A DNA stretch of 64,000 nt. Origin: DATLLN01 sp963797175. Its GTDB lineage: Bacteria > Actinomycetota > Thermoleophilia > Gaiellales > JAICJC01. The notes below the pieces were generated by a model. That model searched no databases. It was not told where the DNA came from and was given only the letters and a program-made list of their open reading frames with translations. The stretch is taken from NCBI GenBank assembly GCA_963797175.1, contig CAWCOL010000002.1, forward strand, positions 10,233-74,232, read 5' to 3'. How positions within the stretch are numbered: the stretch's first letter is position 1; each line of letters starts with the position of its first letter. Positions 7,298 through 14,640 of this stretch are shown here, one piece after another. The position numbers were made by a program, and so were the translations under genes.

Positions 7298-8620
7298 ATG
7301 GGACGGCTCCCCCCTACGCACGTCGACGACCCGGTCGCGATGGGTCGCCGCATCAGGTCGGCGAGAACCGCGGCCGGCCTCTCGCTGCGCGCGCTCGCGT
7401 TCCCCGGCTGCTCGCCGTCCTTCCTGGTTCGCGTCGAGGCCGGCGAGCGCGTCCCGTCGGCGCGGGTGATCGCCGAGCTGGCGCGCCGGCTCGACCTGCC
7501 CTACGAGCAGCTCTCCGGCCGCCGGATCTCCGTCGGCGGCCTGCCCGAGGGCGAGATCGAGGCGGTCGAGCTCGCGGTCCGGCTCGACCACGAGACGGCC
7601 GAGCAGGACGCCGAGGCGCTGCTGGAGCGCGCCCGCGCCATGCAGGACGGCCACGCGGCGTCGCGTGCCCTGGAGGCGCTCGGCCACGCCGCGCTGCGCC
7701 GCCGCGACGACGACCGGGCGATCGAGCTGTTCGGGCAGGCGCGCGACGAGGGCGGCAGCTCCACCGGCCCCCGCGTCCGTCCCGCGCTGCACCAGGGACT
7801 CGGCCGTGCGCTGGCCGGCTCGGGCGACCTGGTGCGGGCCGCCGCCGTGCTCGAGGAGGCGCTGGACGACGCGATTGCCGAGCCCGCCGATCCCGTGCTG
7901 ATCGCCGCATTCGGCAGCTTCCTCGCCTACGCACTCACCGACGCCGGCCGCTTCGAGGACGCCGAGGCCGTGCTCGTCCGGCTGCTCGAGCACGAGCGCG
8001 AGATGCGCGACCCGCTCAGCCTCGTCCGGCTCGACTTCGCGCTGGCCCGCACCTACGCGGAGGAGGGGCGCACCCAGCTCGCCGAGCGGTACTCGCGCCG
8101 CCTGCTCGCCCGCCTCGACCGCAGCGACGAGGACGAGACGCTAGGCCGCGCGCACCTCCTGCTGGCCGAGATCCTACTCGACCGCGACGACCCCGACGCC
8201 GCCGAGGCCCACCTCGACCGGGCCGGCGCCCTGATGGGGCCCGCCGTCGCCGGTCCCGAGATCGCCATGGTGTCGGTCGAGCGCGCGCGGGCGCACCTCC
8301 AGCGCGGGCAGCTCGAGGAGGCCGAGAGCCTCGCCCGCCGCGCGCTGGACGAGACGGAGGCCACCGAGCCGGGCATCGCCGGCGCGGCCATCGCCGTGCT
8401 TGCGCGTGTGCGCCTGGCCGAGGGCGATGCCGCCGAGGCCGCAATCCTCTGCCGCGAGGCGATCGAACACCTGCGCGATCGCGCCGCGCCGCACCACCTG
8501 CGCGAGACCTACGAGCTGCTCTCGCAGGCCGAGGAGGACGCCGGCAACCTGCACGCCGCGCTCTCGGCGGCGCGCCAGGCCTCGTCGCTGCGCACGCCCG
8601 CCGAGCGCATCGCCGACTGA
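7298..8620 (+). CDS. XRE-family transcriptional regulator with TPR domain (RRNPP-like architecture)
   Basis: A 440-residue protein. An XRE/Cro helix-turn-helix lies at about 15-75 (RSARTAAGLSLRALAF ... VEAGERVPSARVIAEL). From about 110 to the C-terminus there is an all-helical TPR superhelix with repeated 34-residue units, for example FEDAEAVLVRLLE, TQLAERYSRRLLA, PDAAEAHLDRAG, LEEAESLARRALDE. HTH plus TPR is the layout of Rgg/PlcR/NprR regulators, which bind short peptides in the TPR groove; XRE-TPR proteins of unknown ligand are also common in Actinobacteria. The divergent 29-codon gene is a natural candidate ligand. A start at ATG 7340 is also possible and would keep the HTH. Confidence 0.87.
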   Translation: MGRLPPTHVDDPVAMGRRIRSARTAAGLSLRALAFPGCSPSFLVRVEAGERVPSARVIAELARRLDLPYEQLSGRRISVGGLPEGEIEAVELAVRLDHETAEQDAEALLERARAMQDGHAASRALEALGHAALRRRDDDRAIELFGQARDEGGSSTGPRVRPALHQGLGRALAGSGDLVRAAAVLEEALDDAIAEPADPVLIAAFGSFLAYALTDAGRFEDAEAVLVRLLEHEREMRDPLSLVRLDFALARTYAEEGRTQLAERYSRRLLARLDRSDEDETLGRAHLLLAEILLDRDDPDAAEAHLDRAGALMGPAVAGPEIAMVSVERARAHLQRGQLEEAESLARRALDETEATEPGIAGAAIAVLARVRLAEGDAAEAAILCREAIEHLRDRAAPHHLRETYELLSQAEEDAGNLHAALSAARQASSLRTPAERIAD

Positions 8621-8640
8621 CGAACCCGTACAATCGGCCG

Positions 8641-9246
8641 ATGAGCCACATCTCGCGTGGATTCCTCGGCCGCCGCCGCCCTGACGCGCCGGCCGGACGG
8701 GTGCCGCCAGGTCAGTACCTGACGCAGGGCTTCCCGGTGCTCTCCGCCGGCCCCACCCCGAACGTCGAGACGAGCGAGTGGCGACTGTCGGTCACCGGCG
8801 AGGTGGACGAGCCGCTGGAGTGGACGTGGGATGAGTTCCTGGCGGCCGGCGACGAGCCGGTGACGACCGACATCCACTGCGTCACCAAGTGGTCGAAGCT
8901 CGACACGGGCTGGGTCGGGGTCTCGCTGGACACCCTGCTGGGCGGCGTCGAGACCGCCGCCGAGCACATCCTTGCTCACTCCTATGGCGGCTACACGACG
9001 AACCTCCCTCTGGCGGACGTGCTCGACGGCAAGGCCTGGATCGTGCACACCTACGACGGCGAGCCGCTCGACCCGGAGCACGGCGGCCCGGCGCGGCTGC
9101 TCGTCCCGCACCTCTACTTCTGGAAGAGCGCGAAGTGGGTGCGCGAGATCGAGCTGCGCATCGAGGACGAGCCCGGTTTCTGGGAAGGCTACGGCTACCA
9201 CAACTACGGCGATCCGTGGCGGGAACAGCGGTACGCGGGCGACTGA
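8641..9246 (+). CDS. Sulfite-oxidase-like molybdopterin-dependent oxidoreductase
   Basis: About 201 residues, corresponding to the catalytic (Mo-pterin) domain of the sulfite oxidase/YedY family without dimerisation domain. Cys80 in DIHCVTKWS is the expected molybdenum ligand; downstream HSYGGYTTNLPL and GGPARLLVPHLYFWKSAKWV are family signatures. No Tat signal is visible, unlike YedY, so it is probably cytoplasmic. A TACAAT box (8629-8634) exactly six bases before the ATG suggests a leaderless mRNA. Its stop overlaps the flavin reductase gene, implying electron exchange between the two. Substrate unknown. Confidence 0.9.
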   Translation: MSHISRGFLGRRRPDAPAGRVPPGQYLTQGFPVLSAGPTPNVETSEWRLSVTGEVDEPLEWTWDEFLAAGDEPVTTDIHCVTKWSKLDTGWVGVSLDTLLGGVETAAEHILAHSYGGYTTNLPLADVLDGKAWIVHTYDGEPLDPEHGGPARLLVPHLYFWKSAKWVREIELRIEDEPGFWEGYGYHNYGDPWREQRYAGD

Positions 9247-9971
9247 CCTGGCAGCTCGGTGAGGTCGTCGAGCTGATCGACGAGACCCCCACCGTCCGCA
9301 CCATCGTGCTGCGCTGCCCGGCGTGGCCGGGGCATCTGCCCGGCCAGCACGTGGACGTCCGGCTGACCGCGCCGGACGACTACCAGGCGCAGCGCAGCTA
9401 CTCGATCGCGACCGCGCCCGACGGCGCCCGCGTGGCGCTGACGGTGGAGCGGCTGGATGACGGCGAGGTCTCGGGCTACCTTGTCGGCGAGCTGCGCCCG
9501 GGTGACGAGCTGGAGCTGCGCGGGCCGATCGGCGGGTACTTCGTCTGGCCGACCGGGCAGGACGGGCCGGTGCTGCTGGTCGGCGGCGGCAGCGGCGTGG
9601 TGCCGCTGATGGCGATGCTCCGCGAGCGCGCCCGCAGCGGCGACGCGACGCCGATGCGCCTGCTCCTCTCCTCGCGCTCGTACGAGCAGATCATCTTCCG
9701 CGAGGAGCTTGACCGGCTCGCCGCGGCGGACGGCATCGAGGTCGTCCACACGCTGACCGGGCCGGCCCCGGACGGCTGGAGCGGCCGCCGCGGCCGCATC
9801 GACCGGGCGATGCTGGCCGAGCTGGCCTGGCCGGCCGACGCGGGCGGCGTCACCTACGTGTGCGGCCCGACGGGTCTGGTCGAGACCGTCGCGGACGCCC
9901 TCACCGGGCTCGGCCACGATCCGGCGCGGATCCGCACCGAACGGTTCGGGCCGACCGGGGGCCGGCCGTGA
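9216..9971 (+). CDS. FAD-binding ferredoxin-NADP reductase-type oxidoreductase
   Basis: About 251 residues of the FNR fold. RSYSIATAP is the FAD motif, VGGGSGVVPLMAML the nicotinamide site, and YVCGPTGLVETVADAL with ERFGPTG closes the NAD(P) domain. No C-terminal 2Fe-2S domain is present. The conserved protein begins at TWQLGEVV; GTG 9216 is the nearest standard start and overlaps the preceding gene by 31 bp, while a CTG at 9243 overlapping its TGA is an alternative. It likely shuttles electrons between NAD(P)H and the upstream molybdoenzyme. Confidence 0.87.
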   Translation: MAGTAVRGRLTWQLGEVVELIDETPTVRTIVLRCPAWPGHLPGQHVDVRLTAPDDYQAQRSYSIATAPDGARVALTVERLDDGEVSGYLVGELRPGDELELRGPIGGYFVWPTGQDGPVLLVGGGSGVVPLMAMLRERARSGDATPMRLLLSSRSYEQIIFREELDRLAAADGIEVVHTLTGPAPDGWSGRRGRIDRAMLAELAWPADAGGVTYVCGPTGLVETVADALTGLGHDPARIRTERFGPTGGRP

Positions 9972-10234
9972 TCCGCGGCGAGCGGCACCTGGACGGCAAT
10001 GCCCTGGGCGGAACGCTGTGGACGGTGTTCGGCCACGAGATGACCGCCGCGCGCGGCACCTGCGCGGCCTGCGGCGCCGAGAACCCGGTGGGCGCGCTGA
10101 TCGCCTACGTGGGCGGGCCGGGCGACGTGCTCGCCTGCCCCGGGTGCGAGGCGGTGCTGCTGGTGGTCGTCCACCGCCCGGACGGCCTCCGCGTCACGGT
10201 CGGCGCGCTACTGCCGTTCGACACCGGCGGCTGA
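9968..10234 (+). CDS. Small zinc-ribbon protein, DUF6510-like
   Basis: An 88-residue protein with two CxxC knuckles, TCAACGAEN and ACPGCEAV, spaced as in a zinc ribbon, ending in VGALLPFDTGG. It matches my recollection of the DUF6510 family that accompanies molybdenum oxidoreductase / FNR pairs in Actinobacteria. GTG 9968 overlaps the reductase TGA (GTGA), so the three genes form a coupled operon. A role as maturation factor or small electron-transfer partner is speculation. Confidence 0.8.
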   Translation: MIRGERHLDGNALGGTLWTVFGHEMTAARGTCAACGAENPVGALIAYVGGPGDVLACPGCEAVLLVVVHRPDGLRVTVGALLPFDTGG

Positions 10235-10240
10235 TCGCGA

Positions 10241-11047
10241 TCACAGCCCCGCGGCGTGGTCGGGCACGAGCGTCTGCGAGTCGAACGGCGGCCGCACGTA
10301 GCCGCCGTCGGGCTGCCGGCGGGGGAGCCGGGGCGGCGCGGGCGGCGTCCGGTCCTCGTAGGGGATCCTCGTCAGCAGGTGGGCGATGCAGTTGATCCGC
10401 GCCCGGCGCTTGTCGTCCGCCTCGACGACGAACCAGGGTGAGTCGGGCAGGTCGGTCTGCACGAACATCTCGTCCTTCGCCCGCGAGTAATCCACGTAGT
10501 GGGCGCGCGACTCGAGGTCCATCGGCGAGAGCTTCCAGCGCTTCGTCGGGTCGTCGATGCGCTCCTGGAACCGCCGCCGCTGCTCGCCGTCCGAGACCGA
10601 GAACCAGTACTTGGTGAAGAGCACGCCGTCCTCGATCAGCATCCGCTCGAACACCGGGCACTGGCGCATGAACAGCCGGTACTGGTCGGTCGTGCAGAAG
10701 CCGAGCACGTGCTCGACGCCGGCGCGGTTGTACCAGCTGCGGTCGAACAAGACGATCTCGCCGGCCGACGGGAGGTGCGAGACGTACCGCTGGAAGTACC
10801 ACTGCGTCCGCTCCCGCGTCGCCGGCATGGGCAGCGCGGCGATCCGGCACCAGCGTGAGTTGAGCGGCTCGACGATGCGCTTGATCGCCCCGCCCTTGCC
10901 CGCCGCGTCCCGGCCCTCGAAGACGACCACGACGCGGGCGCCCTCGTCGCGCACCCACGTCTGCATCAGCGCCAACTCGACCTGGAGGCGCTCCAGCTCG
11001 TCCTCGTAGAGGCCGCGCGGGAGCCTGTCCACGCCCTTCTTCGCCAT
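10241..11047 (-). CDS. ppk2: Polyphosphate kinase 2
   Basis: A 268-residue PPK2 family enzyme that moves phosphate between polyphosphate and nucleotides. Walker A GRDAAGKGG (about 45-53), Walker B FDRSWYNRAGVE and the lid/arginine region (SDGEQRRRFQER) are intact. Length fits single-domain PPK2; whether it runs toward ATP/GTP synthesis or polyP cannot be told. It converges on the DUF6510-like gene with a 6-bp gap. TAGGAT (11060-11055) lies seven bases before the ATG, consistent with a leaderless transcript starting after the terminator at 11097-11135. Confidence 0.93.
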   Translation of the reverse strand: MAKKGVDRLPRGLYEDELERLQVELALMQTWVRDEGARVVVVFEGRDAAGKGGAIKRIVEPLNSRWCRIAALPMPATRERTQWYFQRYVSHLPSAGEIVLFDRSWYNRAGVEHVLGFCTTDQYRLFMRQCPVFERMLIEDGVLFTKYWFSVSDGEQRRRFQERIDDPTKRWKLSPMDLESRAHYVDYSRAKDEMFVQTDLPDSPWFVVEADDKRRARINCIAHLLTRIPYEDRTPPAPPRLPRRQPDGGYVRPPFDSQTLVPDHAAGL

Positions 11048-11096
11048 GCGCGGGATCCTACGGACCGGAGTGGTCGGATCCCGGCGCGGAGAACAC

Positions 11097-11135
11097 CGAA
11101 GGCCCGGCGGCGCGAGTGGCGCGACCGGGCCTTCG
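11097..11135 (-). terminator. Hairpin terminator after the secreted beta-propeller gene
   Basis: Exact 11-bp arms 11097-11107 (cgaaggcccgg) and 11125-11135, with a 17-base loop. It lies 11 bases beyond the stop at 11146 on the minus strand and is followed there by a T-containing stretch (TTCGGTGTT). It separates this gene from ppk2. Confidence 0.75.
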
Positions 11136-11145
11136 AGTCAGTCGA

Positions 11146-12348
11146 TCAGAGCGTGAAGCGAGCGAGGTCGCGCTGGCCGACGCCGCTCACGGAGGTGAAG
11201 AACCCACCCACCCAGAGCTGAGAGTCGGTGATCGTCATGCACCAGGCGCCGGTGAAGTTGGCACCGTGAGGCTCCAGCTGCGGCAGCCACGAGCAGCTGA
11301 TCGCGCCGGTGACGGGATCGACCGCCATCAGCCCGCGCAGCCACTGGTTGCCGCAGACCTGCTGCTGGAGCGCGGCGGTGCCGAAGTGGCCGCCGGCGAA
11401 CAGCGTCGTGCCCGCGGTGTTCATGGCCAGGCTCTCGACGTTGCCCACCGTGTTGATGCGCCACAGCTGGGTGCCGAAGGTCCCGTTGTCCAGCCGGAAC
11501 GACGCCAGGTAGTTGGGGCCGTGGCCGAAGCCGATGTACACGCGGGTGCCGCGAGGAACGATCGCCCACGCGGTCTGCGGGTTGTTGATCACGCCTGGCG
11601 GGATCGCCCACGCGTTGAGGGCGCCGTTGACCAGGTCGACCCGGGCCACCGACTGGCGGCTCATGCCGTCCATGGTCGAGAACAGGCCGCCGACGAACAT
11701 CGAGTTGCCGTCCGGGGCCAGGGCCAGCGAGCGCACGACCGCGTTCGCGCTGGGAGCCCAGCTGGTCAGCGTGCCGTCGAAGTTGAAGGCCGCCAGCCGC
11801 AGCCGGTCCTGCCCGTTGACCTGCTTGAATGAACCGCCGACGAAGACCTTGTCGGTGCCGACGACGATCGCCTCGACCGCCTTGTTGACGCGCGGGTGGA
11901 AGGAGGGGTCCACGACAACCGCGCCGGTGTCGGTCGAGATCGCGGCGAAGTTGTTGACGGGAACGCCGTCGATCGAGTCGAACCGGCCGCCCACATAGAG
12001 CGTGCTGCCGTCGGCCGACACCGCGAGAGAGACCACCGACGGCTGACCATCAGAGCGCAGGACGGTCGGGTTCCAGGTCGTGATCGGCAGGCCGGTCGTC
12101 ATGTCGATGGCCGCCAGGTCGTTGAGCTTGGAGAACTTCTGCGTGCCGTCCTGCGAGAACAGCTTCTTGAACGTGCCGCCGACGAACATCGTGTTGCCGG
12201 TGTGGGCGAGGGCGTAGACCTTGCCGCTCGTCCCCCAGGTGTTGTCCGGGGTGACCGTCAACGCCAGGGCCGACGTCGGCACCATCAGCGCCGCTGCACC
12301 CACGAGGCCTGCCACGAGACCCCAGAGCCGAGCCTTCTTCACTCGCAT
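11146..12348 (-). CDS. Secreted beta-propeller (delta-60-type repeat) protein
   Basis: A 400-residue exported protein. The signal peptide begins MRVKKARLWGLVAGLVGAAAL and ends at a Sec cleavage site near TSALA/LTV. The remainder is built from about seven repeats with the consensus (L/M)(Y/F)VGGxF......G, for example MFVGGTFKKL, LYVGGRFDSI, VFVGGSFKQV, MFVGGLFSTM and LWVGGFFTSV, alternating with AIDxxTG-type strands. This is the delta-60/beta-propeller pattern. No catalytic residues are evident. AAGGA precedes ATG 12348. Function unknown; extracellular binding or matrix role is a guess. Confidence 0.8.
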   Translation of the reverse strand: MRVKKARLWGLVAGLVGAAALMVPTSALALTVTPDNTWGTSGKVYALAHTGNTMFVGGTFKKLFSQDGTQKFSKLNDLAAIDMTTGLPITTWNPTVLRSDGQPSVVSLAVSADGSTLYVGGRFDSIDGVPVNNFAAISTDTGAVVVDPSFHPRVNKAVEAIVVGTDKVFVGGSFKQVNGQDRLRLAAFNFDGTLTSWAPSANAVVRSLALAPDGNSMFVGGLFSTMDGMSRQSVARVDLVNGALNAWAIPPGVINNPQTAWAIVPRGTRVYIGFGHGPNYLASFRLDNGTFGTQLWRINTVGNVESLAMNTAGTTLFAGGHFGTAALQQQVCGNQWLRGLMAVDPVTGAISCSWLPQLEPHGANFTGAWCMTITDSQLWVGGFFTSVSGVGQRDLARFTL

Positions 12349-12515
12349 AATCCGCGTCCTTTCCTGGCTTCGGGAGGCGTCCTGCCAGTGCGCCCCGGCC
12401 GAGCCGTCGGTCAACTCTTCCGCTTCCCATCCGAGGTCGTGTCGCGGCCGTGATGGCGCGATCCGCGCTCGCGGCCGCACGACGGAGAGAGCAGAGCGTC
12501 GTCGTGCGGACCTCT

Positions 12516-12544
12516 ACAATCCATGCAGGAGCAGCGCTCGTCAA
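12516..12544 (-). promoter_or_regulatory. Possible sigma70 promoter for the secreted propeller gene
   Basis: Minus-strand TTGACG (12544-12539), 17-base spacer, GATTGT (12521-12516). It would start transcription near 12509 and leave a leader of about 160 nt. The interval 12349-12572 otherwise shows no gene and no recognisable riboswitch. Confidence 0.4.
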
Positions 12545-12572
12545 GTGGCCTGGCCAACGGGCGTGGGTCAGA

Positions 12573-12881
12573 TCACGTCCGCACAGGCAGGTCGCGGCCG
12601 TCCAGCCGCACGGTCCAGGGATCGACGCTGTGGACGCGCAGATGGGTCCCGCTCCACGGGTCGCGCGCGAGCGTCGCCCGCACGGACTCCTCCGAGGCCG
12701 CCTGCACGGCATGGACGACCCGATGCTCATCCGACAACGGACCGCCCAGCACGACGAAGCCCTGCTCCACGAGGCCGTCCATGAACGCTCCGTGCTCCTC
12801 CCATCCGCTCTGCTGCTCGAGCGGCAGCTCCGGCCGGTAGTCGGGGCCGGAGCGGTGCAGGACGACGAGGAACATCGGCAT
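12573..12881 (-). CDS. YCII-related domain protein
   Basis: A 102-residue single-domain protein of the YCII / dimeric alpha-beta barrel family: MFLVVLHRSGPDY at the first strand, then HGAFMDGLVEQGFVVLGGPL with the conserved central His, and WTVRLDGRDL at the end. Family members are small cytoplasmic proteins with poorly defined catalytic roles. It is divergent from the alpha/beta hydrolase at 12938. A TAGAAC hexamer six bases before the ATG may be a weak leaderless -10. Confidence 0.85.
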   Translation of the reverse strand: MPMFLVVLHRSGPDYRPELPLEQQSGWEEHGAFMDGLVEQGFVVLGGPLSDEHRVVHAVQAASEESVRATLARDPWSGTHLRVHSVDPWTVRLDGRDLPVRT

Positions 12882-12937
12882 GGGGGCGTTCTAGCACCCC
12901 GCCAGCCGCCGGCGCAGCGTTCTGGTAGCGTCGCCGC

Positions 12938-13837
12938 ATGTCCGGCCGCGCCGCGCCCGCCCAGCGTTCGCTCACCGTGGCCGCGCCGGACGGACGGGAG
13001 CTCCACGTCAATGACGTCGGCGACCCGAGCTGGCCCGTCGTCGTCCACCACCACGGCACGCCCGGGTGCGCCATGCTGCCGCCCAGCGCGATGGCCGACG
13101 CCGCCGAGCGCGGGCTCCGGTTGGTCAGCTACGACCGCCCGGGTTACGGCGGGTCGACCCGGCTGCCCGGCCGCGCGGTGGCGCACGCTGCGGCCGACGT
13201 GGCGGCGATCGCCGAGCACCTCGGCATCGACCGGTTCGCGACGACCGGCGCGTCCGGCGGCGGCCCCCACACCCTGGCCTGCGCCGCGTTGTTGCCCGAC
13301 CGCGTCGTCGCCTGCGCGAGCATCGCCGGGTCGGCACCCTTCGACGCGGAGGGGCTGGACTTCTTCGAGGGCATGGGAGAGCTGAACGCGGAGGAGCTCG
13401 AGATCGTCCGGCAGGGGCCCGAGGCCCATCTCGCCTGGCTCAGCGAGCTCTCGACCGAGATGCGCGACGCGACGCCCGAGCAGCTGGGCGAGAGCCTGGC
13501 CAGCCTGCTCTCGCCCGTCGATCGCGAGGCCCTCACCGGCGACGTGGCGGAGCACCTACACGCCTCGTTCAACGAGGCCACGCGCCACGGCGCGGAGGGC
13601 TGGAGCGACGAGTCGCTGTCGGGCTACGAGCCCTGGGGCTTCAACGTCGCCTCGATCCGCGTGCCGGTGGGGATCTGGCACGGCGCGCAGGACCGGTTCG
13701 TCCCGATCGGGCATGGCCGCTGGCTGAGCGAGCGGATTCCCGGATGCGAGGCCCACTTCAGCGACGACCTCGGCCACGTCAGCCTGATCGAGCAGTCCGT
13801 GCCCGACGTGCACGCCTGGCTCGCCGAACAGTTCTGA
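12938..13837 (+). CDS. Alpha/beta hydrolase
   Basis: A 299-residue alpha/beta-hydrolase fold protein. The oxyanion segment HHHGTPGC follows strand 3. The nucleophile elbow is GASGGGPH, with Ser in GASGG (G-x-S-x-G type), the acid lies near GAQDRFVP, and the histidine is in DLGHVSLIE. It is cytoplasmic, with no signal peptide. TAGCGT (12926-12931) exactly six bases before the ATG indicates a leaderless mRNA. Substrate unknown. Confidence 0.9.
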   Translation: MSGRAAPAQRSLTVAAPDGRELHVNDVGDPSWPVVVHHHGTPGCAMLPPSAMADAAERGLRLVSYDRPGYGGSTRLPGRAVAHAAADVAAIAEHLGIDRFATTGASGGGPHTLACAALLPDRVVACASIAGSAPFDAEGLDFFEGMGELNAEELEIVRQGPEAHLAWLSELSTEMRDATPEQLGESLASLLSPVDREALTGDVAEHLHASFNEATRHGAEGWSDESLSGYEPWGFNVASIRVPVGIWHGAQDRFVPIGHGRWLSERIPGCEAHFSDDLGHVSLIEQSVPDVHAWLAEQF

Positions 13838-13889
13838 ACGAGTGTTTCCGCGGGGCGCCCGCGGCGCTTCGGGCACGATACCCGCGGAG

Positions 13890-14636
13890 ATGCTCCATCC
13901 CCGATCCGACATCCAGCTGCTCGCGCCCGTGCTGTGGCAGCTCGAGGACGCACGCGCGCTGCTCGAGGGGGCTGCGCCGTCGCCCCGCCGGACGACGCTG
14001 ATCCGGTTGCTGGCGCCTGCGATCGAGGCGCTGGACGCGGCCACCGACGACTGGGACGCAGGCATCCCGGACGCCGCCGCGCGAGGCCGGCTGCTGCTGG
14101 CCCTCCAGGCGATCGCCCTGATCGACCTGCTGGGCGAGGTGGTGGTGCGTGACGGCACGGCGCCCGGCCCGTCGGCGCCCTCGGCGGACGAGCTCGCCCT
14201 CCACGACGGCGTCCGCGGGCAGCTCGCCGCGGTGCGCCCGCAGCTGGCCCTGATGGAGGACGTCGCGGACGAGGAGCAGGAGCGCCTGGTCCCGGCCGAC
14301 GGCGACCGCCACCGGCACGAGCCATCCTCGGCGGTGCTGGTCGACCTGGTGCTGGCGACACGCTCCGTGCGCGACCTGCTCGCCGCGCAGACGGCGGAGC
14401 CGGCGCCGGCCGCGCCGGAGGGGCGGGAGGCCGTGCTGGTCGCCGCCACGCTGCACCGGCACTGCCTCGAGCGCTGCGCGGTGGCGCTGGACGAGCTTGC
14501 CGCCGACGAGCCGGGTCCCGCGCGGCGCGAGCTGGAGTCGGCCCGATCGGCGATCGCGCTCTGCTCGGCCTGGCTCCCGGCCGACGCGGCGGCGCTCGAC
14601 GGCGCGATCGGCGACGTGCTCGACCGGCTGCCGTAG
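13890..14636 (+). CDS. Unrecognised helical protein
   Basis: About 248 residues, rich in Ala, Leu, Asp and Arg, predicted largely alpha-helical with no membrane segment, signal or cysteine cluster. Repeated helices such as LAPVLWQLEDARALLEG and LLLALQAIALIDLLGEVV suggest a helical bundle. I do not recognise the family. ATG 13890 is chosen over GTG 13842 because the extra N-terminus looks non-coding. It follows the hydrolase by 52 bp and converges on an MFS gene with a 4-bp gap. Confidence 0.7.
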   Translation: MLHPRSDIQLLAPVLWQLEDARALLEGAAPSPRRTTLIRLLAPAIEALDAATDDWDAGIPDAAARGRLLLALQAIALIDLLGEVVVRDGTAPGPSAPSADELALHDGVRGQLAAVRPQLALMEDVADEEQERLVPADGDRHRHEPSSAVLVDLVLATRSVRDLLAAQTAEPAPAAPEGREAVLVAATLHRHCLERCAVALDELAADEPGPARRELESARSAIALCSAWLPADAAALDGAIGDVLDRLP

Positions 14637-14640
14637 ACCG

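Noticed and set aside
7181..7993. In-frame upstream extension of the 29-residue peptide to about 300 codons
   Set aside because: The extension is antisense to the XRE-TPR gene and has shadow composition. The peptide ATG has its own strong ribosome-binding site and promoter, which would lie inside the longer frame.
12523..12840. Plus-strand frame preceded by TACAAT, looking like a leaderless gene
   Set aside because: TACAAT is only two bases from the ATG instead of six or seven, and the frame is antisense to the YCII gene with shadow composition.
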